Origin: Betaproteobacteria bacterium | Lineage (GTDB): Bacteria > Pseudomonadota > Gammaproteobacteria > Burkholderiales > Usitatibacteraceae | Reading direction: 5' to 3' | NCBI GenBank assembly: GCA_016720925.1 | Contig: JADKJR010000029.1 | Coordinates: forward strand, 1-30,136 | Length of the DNA: 30,136 nucleotides | Shown here: piece after piece, positions 1 to 10,719 of the stretch | Layout: every line of letters starts with the position of its first letter | Numbering within the stretch: position 1 is the first letter of the stretch | Position numbers and translations under genes: made by a program | Notes under the pieces: generated by a model | Told to the model about the DNA's origin: nothing | The model's input: only the letters and a program-made list of their open reading frames with translations | The model's database searches: none

Positions 1-461
1 TTGATGTCCCTGAATGTGATGCTGGTGATCGCATCGAGGCGTTGACCCAACGTGCGCGCCTGGATGACCGCCCGCAGCCAGTTCGATAGCCCCTGCGTCA
101 GGCCGATCTGCACCTGGCTCATCGCCTCCACGCCGCCGACCATCGCCAGCGGCGCGTGATTGGAGAGCATGCCGGCCGCTTCAAACACGCCAACCATCGA
201 AGTTGAACACGCCTGCACAGTGGAGTAGGCCGGAATCGTGGCATCGAGCTTCGCGTCCATCAGCACTTCGCGGGCGATGTTGCTCCACCGCAGGCTGGGT
301 ATCACTGCTCCCCAAATCATCAGATCGGGTCTCGCAATATTCGCCATCGCCTGCGCGACCGGCACCGACATCTGGATGGCGTCAAAGTCTTTGAGCGGGC
401 CGTCGACTTTGCAGAACGGCGTGCGCAGGCCGGGGACGAGATAGACGGGCGACGGGGTCAT
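1..461 (-). CDS. Thiolase (acetyl-CoA acyltransferase) family, N-terminal part; runs off the window
   Basis: The minus strand is open from an ATG at 459-461 to the window edge and gives 153 residues. The start (MTPSPVYLVPGLRTPF) resembles the thiolase opening 'vyIvdg.RTPfgk'. Further in, IPSLRWSNIAREVL and VQACSTSM match the block around the nucleophilic cysteine (about residue 93), followed by MVGGVEAMS, the thiolase 'aGG.EsMS' block. Thiolases catalyse reversible Claisen condensation or thiolysis of acyl-CoA in the cytoplasm. The IPSL..SNIAREVL pattern resembles FadI-like degradative thiolases more than PhaA, but the C-terminal half with the second cysteine and histidine is missing, so substrate cannot be told. 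It follows ubiA on the same strand after a 44-base gap, and no strong Shine-Dalgarno is visible. Confidence 0.85.
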   Translation of the reverse strand, partial: MTPSPVYLVPGLRTPFCKVDGPLKDFDAIQMSVPVAQAMANIARPDLMIWGAVIPSLRWSNIAREVLMDAKLDATIPAYSTVQACSTSMVGVFEAAGMLSNHAPLAMVGGVEAMSQVQIGLTQGLSNWLRAVIQARTLGQRLDAITSITFRDI

Positions 462-505
462 GGAATAGATCCGGTTGGAAGGGGGAAAAACATTCTACGC
501 CGCGA

Positions 506-1369
506 CTATTTCCGCACCGCGTAGTCAACCATCACGCCGCAAAACACTGCGAAGCCCAGCCAGTTGTTGTGCAGAAACGCTTTGAAGCACTGTTCGCGTT
601 GGCGCTCGCGAATAAGCGTGTAGTGAAATAACGCGATGCCGCATGCGACGACCAAGCCGGTGAAATACGGCCACCCCAAGCCGACCGCATTGCCGATAGC
701 AACGAGTATCGCCAGCATGGCAGCGTAGCAAGCCATGACGATGGCCACGTCATAGCGGCCAAACAGCAGCGCAGTGGTCTTGATGCCAATCTTGACGTCG
801 TCGTCGCGATCCACCATTGCGTATTCAGTATCGTAGGCCAGTGTCCAGAAAATGTTGGCCAGCAGCATCCACCACGCCATTGCAGGCACGCTGCCGGTCT
901 GCGCGGCGAAGGCCATCGGAATGCCGAAGCCGAAGGCGATGCCCAGATACGCCTGCGGCATGGCAAGAAAGCGTTTTGTGAACGGATAGCTGATGGCGAG
1001 GAACAGTGCGGCAAACGAAAGGTAAAGCGTGAGGCGGTTCAGGAACAACAACACCAGCAGGAACGCGATCAATGCGAGTATCGCGGCGACCGAAAGCGCC
1101 TCCTTCGTCGATATTTTCTTCGCCGCCAGCGGGCGCCCGGCGGTGCGCTTCACATGCGCATCGAAATCGCGATCCGCATAGTCATTGATCGCGCAGCCGG
1201 CGGAGCGCATCAGGACCGTGCCGAGCACAAACACGACGAGGACAATGACATCCGGGTGGCCCGCGGATGAAATCCACAGCGCCCACAGCGTCGGCCACAG
1301 CAACAGCAGGATGCCAATGGGCCGATTGAGACGGGTCAACGCGATGTAGTGCTTTAGACGTTCGGACAT
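506..1369 (-). CDS. ubiA: 4-hydroxybenzoate polyprenyltransferase UbiA
   Basis: Integral membrane enzyme that attaches the polyprenyl tail to 4-hydroxybenzoate, the second step of ubiquinone synthesis. The protein is 287 residues from the ATG at 1369, close to the family's usual 290. The first Asp-rich motif N-D-Y-A-D-R-D-F-D lies at residues 62-70, and the second (YDTEYAMVDRDDD) is in the expected place in the second half; these bind Mg-diphosphate. Several strongly hydrophobic stretches fit the usual helices. I chose MSERLKHY as the start because the frame upstream only extends into the end of the trpF-like gene and matches no family sequence. That gene stops 4 bases before this ATG, so the two are probably translationally coupled. 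UbiC, the supplier of its substrate, is two genes upstream. Confidence 0.96.
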   Translation of the reverse strand: MSERLKHYIALTRLNRPIGILLLLWPTLWALWISSAGHPDVIVLVVFVLGTVLMRSAGCAINDYADRDFDAHVKRTAGRPLAAKKISTKEALSVAAILALIAFLLVLLFLNRLTLYLSFAALFLAISYPFTKRFLAMPQAYLGIAFGFGIPMAFAAQTGSVPAMAWWMLLANIFWTLAYDTEYAMVDRDDDVKIGIKTTALLFGRYDVAIVMACYAAMLAILVAIGNAVGLGWPYFTGLVVACGIALFHYTLIRERQREQCFKAFLHNNWLGFAVFCGVMVDYAVRK

Positions 1370-1373
1370 ACGG

Positions 1374-2024
1374 CTATTTTCTCGCCGCGGCAAAGAACGC
1401 GTGCAATTTTGATGCGTCGAGCTTGCCATCGGTGCGTACGCCGCTGCACAAATCGAGGCCAAACGGCTGCACCTGATCGATAGCGTCTCGCACGTTGTCG
1501 GCCTTCAGCCCACCCGCCAAAAACAAGGGGCGACCACATTGCTCGCGAATTTTCCGGCTGATGGACCAGTCGTGCGTTCGCCCGGTGCCACCCAGTTCCT
1601 TCACCGCGAGCTTCTGGTTTCCGGAATCAAGCAGGATCGCATCGACCAGCGGCGCAATGGCGCGCGCCTCGTCGATCGATTCCGGCCCTGTCACATGAAT
1701 CACCTGCACCAGCGCTATACCCGGCAACGCTCGTCGCAGCTTGATCAGCTCTCGTTCGGCAACGTGATCGACCAGTTGCAATGTGTTGGGGCGGCAACGA
1801 TGATGCTGATCGAGGATCGCATCGGCATCGCGCCGCGATGTGAGAAAAAATGTGGCCACCGCGGGCGGCACCGTGCGGATGATCTCGGCGATTTGCGCTT
1901 CCTCTATCACGCCCGGCCCGCTGGGCATGGCGGAAACCAATCCGAGAGCCGACGCGCCACAGGACACGGCAAGCGCGGCTTCTTCGGCGGAACTGATGCA
2001 GCATATTTTGACGCGAGGAGTCAT
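1374..2024 (-). CDS. trpF: Phosphoribosylanthranilate isomerase (TrpF) family protein, divergent
   Basis: A TIM-barrel protein of 216 residues in the N-(5'-phosphoribosyl)anthranilate isomerase family (tryptophan synthesis). Seen: RVKICCIS at the N-terminus in place of the usual KICG[IL]T, VDAILLDS..GGTGRTHDWS (the usual D.lLLD...GGtG..fdW), FLAGGL, and DLCSGVRTDGKLD (usual D..SGVE...G.KD). The likely catalytic Cys and Asp are kept. Family members normally have KICG, so the Gly-to-Cys change and overall divergence leave room for a related but different sugar-phosphate isomerisation. An ATG 27 bases further upstream (2051) is possible, but it would overlap a hairpin repeat, so I prefer 2024. 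No other trp gene is in the window. It lies between ubiC and ubiA and ends 4 bases before ubiA. Confidence 0.8.
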   Translation of the reverse strand: MTPRVKICCISSAEEAALAVSCGASALGLVSAMPSGPGVIEEAQIAEIIRTVPPAVATFFLTSRRDADAILDQHHRCRPNTLQLVDHVAERELIKLRRALPGIALVQVIHVTGPESIDEARAIAPLVDAILLDSGNQKLAVKELGGTGRTHDWSISRKIREQCGRPLFLAGGLKADNVRDAIDQVQPFGLDLCSGVRTDGKLDASKLHAFFAAARK

Positions 2025-2044
2025 GGAGCTGATACTATCAAAGT

Positions 2045-2100
2045 CCAGCATGGGCGGGCTTGTCAGGCCATTTATGGCAGGAAAGGCGCGCTGGTGCTAG
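2045..2100. repeat. Local hairpin repeat, copy A
   Basis: One of five copies of an intergenic palindrome. The left arm is 2045-2056 and the right arm 2089-2100 (CGCTGGTGCTAG). The 12-base arms pair at 10 positions if G-U is allowed. The right half from about 2082 is identical to copy D at 28390-28412 over more than 20 bases. It sits between the trpF-like gene and ubiC. Confidence 0.75.
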
Positions 2101-2126
2101 TGTTTGGCGGTTAACGTTGTCGAATT

Positions 2127-2162
2127 ATTTCATCATCATGGCGAACGCCGGGATGATGAAAT
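2127..2162 (-). terminator. Strong hairpin just after ubiC
   Basis: Perfect 11-base inverted repeat: ATTTCATCATC (2127-2137) with GATGATGAAAT (2152-2162). The loop carries a nested GGCG-AA-CGCC stem (2140-2149). It begins 10 bases after the ubiC stop in the direction of transcription, so it probably ends or stabilises the spoT-recG-ubiC transcript. No long U tract follows, so Rho-independent termination is uncertain. Confidence 0.6.
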
Positions 2163-2172
2163 ATGCAGGAGT

Positions 2173-2724
2173 TTACGGCCAGCCACCAAGAAATACTTCG
2201 GTCACCAGCAGCGGTCTCCCTTGCTTCAGAAACACGCTGCGACGTGCCCAGATCGATCGGGCGTGGGATGGCGCGACTTCCATTGCGCGTCGATATAGGG
2301 GATGCCGCGCATCGATCTTTCGATACTCCATCGGCAAGCGCGTCACACCCGTGTCATGAAACAGCATTTCGGCGAGCGGCCGGCTGCCGAGCCGCGATAG
2401 TCCGCGCCATGCGCCGGTGAGGTCGCGGCGGGCGACGATGCTATGTGCGAATACGAGCGGCGTATCGGCGTCGCGCAGCAACACCTCACGAACGATGGCA
2501 CGTTCACGATCGCGCAGACCCAATTCGCGGCGCTCATCCACGTTTGGCAATTGCGCGCGCTGAATCAATCGCACCAGATTGAATCGATCGACATTGGCGA
2601 TGAGACGTGTGGTCAGCGAACCACGGGAAGTCAGCCACGGATGGAGCTTGCCGAATTCAACGTCGCCATGCGAAGGCGGCATCGAGTGCCAGGCATCAGG
2701 TCGCAGTAACCGCAAGGTTCTCAT
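2173..2724 (-). CDS. ubiC: Chorismate lyase UbiC
   Basis: Cytoplasmic enzyme that splits chorismate into 4-hydroxybenzoate and pyruvate, the first committed step of ubiquinone synthesis. The 183-residue length is near the E. coli enzyme (about 165). The fold's key residues can be placed: the Arg of REVLL (R79), and the Glu of LLVTEVFL (E176), which corresponds to the conserved C-terminal glutamate of the active site. LTTRLIANVDRFNLVRL matches the 'SMTkRle...f.V.v' start of the family. The ATG lies 8 bases after the recG stop, so recG and ubiC are probably coupled. UbiA, the next enzyme, is 800 bases downstream on the same strand, but a strong hairpin and a repeat lie between them. Confidence 0.93.
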   Translation of the reverse strand: MRTLRLLRPDAWHSMPPSHGDVEFGKLHPWLTSRGSLTTRLIANVDRFNLVRLIQRAQLPNVDERRELGLRDRERAIVREVLLRDADTPLVFAHSIVARRDLTGAWRGLSRLGSRPLAEMLFHDTGVTRLPMEYRKIDARHPLYRRAMEVAPSHARSIWARRSVFLKQGRPLLVTEVFLGGWP

Positions 2725-2732
2725 TCAGATTC

Positions 2733-4841
2733 TCATGCTTTCAGATAGTACTGGCGCGAGCCGAGCCAGCGTGCGAGGTGTTTTTCGGCATTCTCCGGCG
2801 CGTGCTTCAGCATCCACGCCGCCGCATCACGCGCGGCTTCCAGCAGGTCAGTGTCGTGCTCGATATCGGCGAAGCGCAACAGCGGCGCGCCCGACTGGCG
2901 CGCGCCCAAGTGCTCGCCGGGACCCCGCAACTGCAAATCCTGGCGCGCGATCTCGAATCCGTCGGTGCTTTCATAAATCACTTTCAGCCGCGCACGGGCC
3001 AACTCGCCCAATGGATTCTGGTAGAGCAGGATACAGGTACTGTGCTTGGTACCGCGTCCGACGCGCCCGCGTAACTGGTGCATCTGCGCGAGCCCCATGC
3101 GCTCGGCGTGTTCGATCACCATCAGGCTCGCGTTGGCGACATCGACGCCGACTTCAATGACGGTGGTTGCGACCAGCAACTGAATCTCGTTGGTGAGGAA
3201 TTTACTCATCACGTCCTGTTTTTCGGCGGGCTTCATGCGGCCGTGCACCAGCCCGACGCGTACATCGGGCAAGACGGCGGTCAGCGTCTCGAATGTCTCC
3301 ATCGCCGTTTTCAGTTGCAGCGTTTCCGATTCCTCGATCAGCGGGCACACCCAATAGGCTTGCGCGCCTTCCTGGCAGGCGTCGCGGATACGCGCCAGCA
3401 CGTCGTCGCGGCGCGATTCGCTCAATAGCTTGGTCTGAATCGGCGTGCGGCCGGGTGGCAATTCATCGATTACGGACACATCGAGATCCGCGAAATAGCT
3501 CATCGACAATGTGCGGGGGATCGGCGTGGCACTCATCATGAGTTGATGGGGTTCCTGTGCGGCGGCGGCGCCGTTCTTGCCGCCTTCGCCTTTCTCACGT
3601 AGAGCCAATCGCTGGCCGACGCCGAAGCGATGTTGTTCGTCAATGACCGTGAGCCCCAGTTTGGCAAAGGTCACTCCATCCTGAAACAGTGCGTGCGTGC
3701 CGATCGCCAGTTGCGTCTTGCCGCTGGCGATGTCTTCGATCGCTGCGCGCTTTTCCTTCGCCTTCAGGCTACCAGTGAGCCACGTGACGGTCACGCCGAG
3801 CGGCGCCAGCAACGCGGACAGTTTGCGAAAATGCTGCTCGGCCAGAATCTCGGTCGGCGCCATGATCACTGCCTGATAGCCGTTGTCGATCGCCTGGGCT
3901 GCCGCCAACGCCGACACGATGGTCTTGCCACTGCCGACATCGCCCTGCAGCAGGCGTTGCATCGGATGCGGGGCGGCGAGATCAGCGGCGATCTGGTTCC
4001 ATGTGCGAACCTGCGCGTCCGTCAGTGCAAACGGCAGTGATTTCCGCAGTTCATCGGTGAGCTTGTTTTTTGTGATCAGGCGCGGCGCTGACTTGGCATC
4101 GCGCGCGGCGCGGGCTTTCTTCATCGCCAGTTGTTGCGCGAGCAGTTCGTCGAACTTGATACGGCGCCAAGCAGGATGCGTGCGCTCGGCCAAACTGGCC
4201 AGCGACGCGTTCGGTGGTGGACGATGCAGCGTCAGTACGCTGCGCGAGAAATCGTGCAAGGCTAACTTTGCCCGTATGGTTTCCGGCACCGCATCATCGA
4301 ATTGGTGTTGCGATTCCAACGCCGCGAGCGCCCGTTCGATCAAGCGTCGCAATTGAATCTGTGAGAGCCCCGCCGTGGTGGAATACACTGGCGTCAACGC
4401 TTCCGGCACTGCCTCGTCTTCTGTGATCATGTGATAGCGCGGATGCACCATCTCCGCGCCAAAAAATCCCGGACGCACTTCACCGAACAATCGCACCCGC
4501 CTGCCCACCGCGAGTTGCTTGACCTGACTACCGTAGAAATTCAGGAAACGCAGATAGATGACTTCGTCGCCGTCCTTTGCTTGCACCACCAGCTGCCGGC
4601 GGGGACGATAGGTGATTTCGCTGTGGATGATCTCGGCTTCCATCTGGCACGGCACGCCGGGCAATGCATCGCGCACCCGGGTGATGTGAGTTTCGTCTTC
4701 GTAGCGGATGGGAAGATGCAGCGCAAAATCCCATTCAACCCGAAGGCCCAACTTGGCCAATCTTGACGAAAGTGAGCTGGCCGCTGCACGTTTTTCCGGT
4801 GCGGCATTGCCAGAGTGCTTTTTCGGGGATTTGGTGGCCAA
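2733..4841 (-). CDS. recG: ATP-dependent DNA helicase RecG
   Basis: RecG remodels stalled forks and branch-migrates Holliday junctions. The protein has 702 residues (E. coli 693). An N-terminal wedge/OB region (about residues 25-190) is followed by the helicase core with Walker A GDVGSGKT at 300-307, the DExH box as VIDEQHRFG near 395, MSATPIPRT, LVHGRMKP, and motif VI around QLRGRVGRG. The C-terminal part (GEHLGARQSG) matches the RecG TRG region. The start is odd: the frame opens with TTG at 4839-4841, a stop codon lies four codons upstream and no ATG is near, so TTG is probably the real start. It follows ridA by 35 bases and precedes ubiC by 8. Confidence 0.96.
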   Translation of the reverse strand: MATKSPKKHSGNAAPEKRAAASSLSSRLAKLGLRVEWDFALHLPIRYEDETHITRVRDALPGVPCQMEAEIIHSEITYRPRRQLVVQAKDGDEVIYLRFLNFYGSQVKQLAVGRRVRLFGEVRPGFFGAEMVHPRYHMITEDEAVPEALTPVYSTTAGLSQIQLRRLIERALAALESQHQFDDAVPETIRAKLALHDFSRSVLTLHRPPPNASLASLAERTHPAWRRIKFDELLAQQLAMKKARAARDAKSAPRLITKNKLTDELRKSLPFALTDAQVRTWNQIAADLAAPHPMQRLLQGDVGSGKTIVSALAAAQAIDNGYQAVIMAPTEILAEQHFRKLSALLAPLGVTVTWLTGSLKAKEKRAAIEDIASGKTQLAIGTHALFQDGVTFAKLGLTVIDEQHRFGVGQRLALREKGEGGKNGAAAAQEPHQLMMSATPIPRTLSMSYFADLDVSVIDELPPGRTPIQTKLLSESRRDDVLARIRDACQEGAQAYWVCPLIEESETLQLKTAMETFETLTAVLPDVRVGLVHGRMKPAEKQDVMSKFLTNEIQLLVATTVIEVGVDVANASLMVIEHAERMGLAQMHQLRGRVGRGTKHSTCILLYQNPLGELARARLKVIYESTDGFEIARQDLQLRGPGEHLGARQSGAPLLRFADIEHDTDLLEAARDAAAWMLKHAPENAEKHLARWLGSRQYYLKA

Positions 4842-4876
4842 TGGCCTGGTTCAGGTAGGCAACGGGTATTGCCGCA

Positions 4877-5268
4877 CTAGCTGGCGGCGGATGAGGAAGT
4901 CAATACCATCACCCCTTCGATTTCGATTTGCGCGCCGCGTGGCAGTGACGCGACACCGACAGCTGCCCGGGCGGGATATGGCTGACTGAGATAGGTCGCC
5001 ATAATTTCATTTACCTTGGCAAAGTGGCCCAGGTCGATCAGGTATACGTTAACCTTGACGAGGTCGTTGAGCGATCCACCAGCGGCCTCGCACACCGCTT
5101 TCAGGTTATCGAACACGCGCTTGACCTGATTATCGAAATCATCGGACAACTGCATGGTGGCGGGGTCCAGCGGAATCTGGCCGGAGAGATAAACGGTATC
5201 GCCTACCTTGACGGCTTGTGAATAGGTGCCGATGGCGGCGGGCGCATGCGGAGTAGCGATGATCTGTT

Positions 5269-5272
<4 letters not shown>
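4877..5272 (-). CDS. ridA: RidA family enamine/imine deaminase
   Basis: RidA (YjgF/YER057c) trimers hydrolyse reactive 2-aminoacrylate and related enamines released by PLP enzymes, which protects other enzymes. The 131-residue length is typical. Landmarks are IGTYSQAVKVGDTVYLSGQ near the N-terminus, VNVYLIDL in the middle, and PARAAVGVASLPRGAQIEIE, which contains the conserved catalytic arginine and the late Glu. The ATG overlaps the spoT stop as ATGA (5269-5272), so translation is coupled. The pairing spoT-ridA-recG is a familiar order in proteobacteria. Confidence 0.95.
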
Positions 5273-7593
<2,321 letters not shown>

Positions 7594-7631
7594 GACGACT
7601 CATCCTTCCATTGGCAGCCTGTAGCCCGAGG

Positions 7632-7856
7632 TTACATCTCGGCGGGCACGGGCGGCGCGGGTGGCAGCAGGATCTCGGTGCCAACTCGGCCGGCGGCGAT
7701 TTCACGTAGCGCCGTCACGCAAGGCTTGTCCTTGCCCGCCTCAACATAAGGCGCCGAACCCAGCGCAAGCTGCCGGGCGCGGGCGGTTGCCACCAGCGTC
7801 AGTTCGAAACGGTTCGGTATGAATTTGATGCAATCGTCAACGGTAATGCGTGCCAT
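7632..7856 (-). CDS. rpoZ: RNA polymerase omega subunit RpoZ
   Basis: Small subunit that helps beta' assembly and forms part of ppGpp site 1. The protein has 74 residues from MARITVDD, the canonical opening. FELTLVATARARQLALG matches the conserved 'F.LvllaakRaRql..g', and KPCVTALREIAAGRV matches 'K..v.AL.Ei..G.i'. The frame is open 12 codons further upstream, but those residues do not fit the family, so I start at 7856. A GGGG stretch lies a few bases ahead of this ATG. The gene sits between gmk and spoT, the standard proteobacterial order. Confidence 0.95.
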   Translation of the reverse strand: MARITVDDCIKFIPNRFELTLVATARARQLALGSAPYVEAGKDKPCVTALREIAAGRVGTEILLPPAPPVPAEM

Positions 7857-7893
7857 CTGGTAACCCCGGTTTTTCGCGAGAAAACAAACCACG

Positions 7894-7912
7894 CCGCCTG
7901 ACGTTCAGGTGG
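7894..7912 (-). other. Small hairpin between gmk and rpoZ
   Basis: CCGCCTGA (7894-7901) can pair with TCAGGTGG (7905-7912) across a three-base loop, with one G-U pair in one orientation. It lies in the 97-base gap between the gmk stop and the rpoZ start, so it could act as a weak attenuator or as an RNA processing or stability site. No U tract follows, and function is unproven. Confidence 0.3.
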
Positions 7913-7953
7913 TGCGGTGTCTTCAGAAGTGTAGAAACGAACTGTGTACTGAA

Positions 7954-8553
7954 CTAGCAAAGGAGCTGAGCGTGAAGCTTTAACTGCCGGGCAGCCGTCA
8001 AACGCAAGGCGCGAACGACCGACTGCAAATCCAGCAAAGCGATGCTAAAGTCTTCATTAATAATAACATAATCCGCTTCGTGAACGTGATTTAAGTCCTC
8101 ACGCGCTTCCGCGAGGCGCCGTTCAATGACCTCTTTCGCGTCCTTGCCGCGCTTGACCAGACGCTGGCGCAACACCTCAATGGACGGTGGCAGGATGTAA
8201 ATAAAGGTCATATCCGGGAATAAAGCTTTTACCGCGCGTGCGCCCTGCCAATCGATTTCCAGTACCACATCAGAACCTGAAGCGCGGGTTTTCTCGATCC
8301 AGCGCCGGGACGTCCCGTACCAGTTGCCGTAGACCTCGGCGTGCTCCAGAAAGTCGCCGCGCGCGACCATCGCCTGGAATTCTGCCGGACTGACAAAAAA
8401 ATACTCGCGGCCCGACACCTCGCCCGGACGCGGCGGGCGCGTGGTGTAGGAAATCGACAGCCCAATGTCGGGTTCTCGCTCCAGCAAGGCATTCACGAGC
8501 GTGGACTTACCCGCGCCAGAAGGGGCAACGACAACGTAAAGGCAGCCGTTCAT
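7954..8553 (-). CDS. gmk: Guanylate kinase Gmk
   Basis: Phosphorylates GMP to GDP with ATP, feeding GTP and (p)ppGpp pools. The protein has 199 residues (usual about 205). The P-loop APSGAGKST is at residues 10-18, ISYTTRPPRPGEVSGREYFFV is the GMP-binding region, and the series continues with FLEHAEVYGNWYGT, VVLEIDWQGARAV, FIYILPPS and RLAEAREDLNH. All are intact. The gene follows yicC by 19 bases on the same strand and precedes rpoZ, so yicC-gmk-rpoZ-spoT is probably one transcription unit linking guanine nucleotides to the stringent response. Confidence 0.97.
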   Translation of the reverse strand: MNGCLYVVVAPSGAGKSTLVNALLEREPDIGLSISYTTRPPRPGEVSGREYFFVSPAEFQAMVARGDFLEHAEVYGNWYGTSRRWIEKTRASGSDVVLEIDWQGARAVKALFPDMTFIYILPPSIEVLRQRLVKRGKDAKEVIERRLAEAREDLNHVHEADYVIINEDFSIALLDLQSVVRALRLTAARQLKLHAQLLC

Positions 8554-8572
8554 GGGCTATTCAATCCGCTAC

Positions 8573-9436
8573 CTATTCAATATTCTGTATCTGCTCGCGC
8601 ATCTGCTCAATCAGCACCTTGAGTTCGATCGACACGTTGGTCGCATCGGTCGAAACAGACTTTGAGCCCAGCGTATTTGATTCGCGATTCAGTTCCTGCA
8701 TCAGGAAATCGAGGCGCTTGCCAACCGCGCCTCCCGCCTTCAGTACGCGCCGCACTTCCGAGACATGCGTGCTGAGCCGGTTCAATTCCTCCGCCACATC
8801 GATGCGCGAGGCAAACAGCACCACTTCCTGTTTGAGCCGTTCATCGCTGGCGCTGCCGGCCATGGCATCCACCAGTTTTTGCGCGAGCTTTTCCTGGTAC
8901 GCCGCGACCAGACCGGGAATCAACGGCGTGACCTGCTTCACCAACTCTTCGATGCGGGTCAGGCGCTCATTGATGAGTACCGCCAGTTTCTCGCCTTCGC
9001 GTCCGCGCGTGGCATTGAGTTCCTCGATGGCTTTTTTCAGCAATGCCAGTAACGCATCCTTGGCCGCATCGGTTCCCAGCGCTTCGGCTGACATCACGCC
9101 AGGCGCATGCATGATTTCCCACACGGATAGCGGTGTCGCATCAACCTTCGCCAGAATCTGCTTCTGGGTTTCGGCCAGCACCATCAGCGCCTCCTGGTTT
9201 GGAGCGAACGACTCGCGCGTCGCGACCGGCGCGAAAGTGATGCGGCAATCGACCTTGCCGCGCGTGAGGGCCGCCGCAACCAGTTCGCGCATTTGCGGCT
9301 CATGGCCGCGCAAATCTTCCGGCATGCGGGTCTGGAACTCCAGATAGCGGTGATTGACCGATTTCAATTCCAGCGCGAAACGTCCGCCGGGCACTTCGCC
9401 GCTCACGGCGGCAAATCCGGTCATGCTTTTGATCAT
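8573..9436 (-). CDS. yicC: YicC family endoribonuclease
   Basis: YicC/YloC proteins are hexameric endoribonucleases linked to sRNA (RyhB) turnover in E. coli. The 287-residue length is typical. The N-terminus MIKSMTGFA is the family hallmark, followed by LELKSVNHRYLEF. The C-terminal DUF1732 part is recognisable as KRLDFLMQELNRESNTLGSKSVS, which contains the conserved E-x-N-R-E-x-N-T-x-x-S-K signature. It begins the minus-strand block. Its start is 180 bases from the divergent kinase gene, so both promoters must lie in that gap. Confidence 0.95.
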   Translation of the reverse strand: MIKSMTGFAAVSGEVPGGRFALELKSVNHRYLEFQTRMPEDLRGHEPQMRELVAAALTRGKVDCRITFAPVATRESFAPNQEALMVLAETQKQILAKVDATPLSVWEIMHAPGVMSAEALGTDAAKDALLALLKKAIEELNATRGREGEKLAVLINERLTRIEELVKQVTPLIPGLVAAYQEKLAQKLVDAMAGSASDERLKQEVVLFASRIDVAEELNRLSTHVSEVRRVLKAGGAVGKRLDFLMQELNRESNTLGSKSVSTDATNVSIELKVLIEQMREQIQNIE

Positions 9437-9529
9437 AGGGGCCGCTGGATAGGTTGATTGATAAATTTAAACCGGCCGACGCTGCCGATTCAGGGAGCTT
9501 CCGGCACAATGGAGGACCGGCACCCTGCC

Positions 9530-9564
9530 TTTACAAGGCTTGGACAAGACCGGACAATTATAAC
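9530..9564 (+). promoter_or_regulatory. Candidate promoter for the kinase-PP2C genes
   Basis: In the 180-base gap between divergent yicC and kinase genes, TTTACA (9530-9535) lies 17 bases before GACAAT (9553-9558), with a better -10-like TATAAC at 9559-9564. The hexamers match the housekeeping-sigma consensus only partly. This is a guess from spacing and position. Confidence 0.3.
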
Positions 9565-9616
9565 GTAGCGATTCTGCGTCCCGGCGCGCAAAGGTTCCAA
9601 TCCGTTCCACCAAACC

Positions 9617-10580
9617 ATGTCGACGCAATCCAACCAGCCGTTACCCGACGGCTATCAACTCAACAACTACACCATCGAAAAGCTGCTGTCCTCGGGCGGG
9701 TTTTCGATCGTGTATCTGGCAAAGGATGAAAACGGTACGCCGGTCGCGATCAAGGAATACCTGCCCGCCGCGCTGGTGATCCGCGCGGACGGCGCGGAGG
9801 TCAAAATCAATTCCGACGAAAATCTGGCGGTGTTCCGGCACGGCCTGAAGTGTTTTTTTGAAGAGGGCCGCGCGCTGGCGACAATTTCACACCCTAACGT
9901 TGTGGGGGTGGAGAATTTCTTCCGCGCCAACGAAACTGTTTATATGGTCATGCAATATGTGCGCGGTCGCACGCTGCAATTCCACGTGCAACGGCATCGC
10001 CACGAATTCACTGGAGAGCTTCATCCGTCGCATGTTTACGCATTTGCTGAATGGCCTGCGTGAAGTGCACGCCAAGAAATTGTTGCACCTCGATATCAAA
10101 CCCGCAAACATCTACATCACGATGGAAGGCAAACCTGTGTTGCTGGATTTCGGCGCGGCCCGGCAGGCGCTCACCTCGGATGCGCCCAAGTTGCGCCCGA
10201 TGTATACCGCCGGCTACGCGGCGCCCGAGCAGTATCGCAATCTAGATCAACTTGGTCCGTGGTCTGACATCTACGCCGTAGGCGCCACTATGTACACCTG
10301 CGTCACCGGCATACACCCGCAGCCAACCAATGAACGAGAAAAAGACGACCAGATGATTCCCGTGCGTGAATTGGCGCGGCACGGTTATTCGGAAGACATG
10401 TATGACATCATCGACCGGTGTCTGAAACTGGATCATCTGGCGCGCCCTCAAACCGCCTTCGAATTGCAGAAAGCACTGATGAAGGACGTGAAAGAGGATG
10501 CCGATGCGGTACAGATGGATGAAACGGTCCATAGCCTTGCCGGCCGCCTGAAGAAAACGCTGAACAGGAAGATTTTCTGA
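9617..10580 (+). pseudogene. Ser/Thr protein kinase gene interrupted by a one-base frameshift
   Basis: Two adjacent frames together make one Hanks-type kinase of about 320 residues. Frame one (from ATG 9617) has the glycine loop LSSGGFSIVYLA (24-35), the catalytic lysine in VAIK (K46), and VMQYVRGRTL. It then loses homology near RHEFT and stops at 10063. The next frame resumes with ESFIRRMFTHLL, the catalytic loop HLDIKPANIY, LDFGAARQ and YAAPEQYRN, and ends at 10580. Removing one G at 10013-10014 would restore RHEFTESFIRRMF without loss. The HLD variant of HRD is common in this bacterial group. The neighbouring PP2C gene is its likely partner. The break may be a real inactivation or a sequence error; neither half alone could be a kinase. 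No signal or transmembrane segment is seen. Confidence 0.85.
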
Positions 10581-10719
10581 CGGATATGAAATGTTCGGCA
10601 AGAATGGCAAGGTACCAGTTTCTTGAAATCATGAAGCCGGATAAATTCGTGCGCATTCGCGGCGTTCGCCATCTATCGCCGGCCCGGGATGGAGCGTTTG
10701 CCGGTGGGGGAATTCGATA

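Noticed and set aside
10005..10020. Programmed +1 frameshift in the kinase gene
   Set aside because: No slippery codon pair, internal Shine-Dalgarno-like stimulator or in-frame stop at the junction is visible; a mutation or sequence error is simpler.
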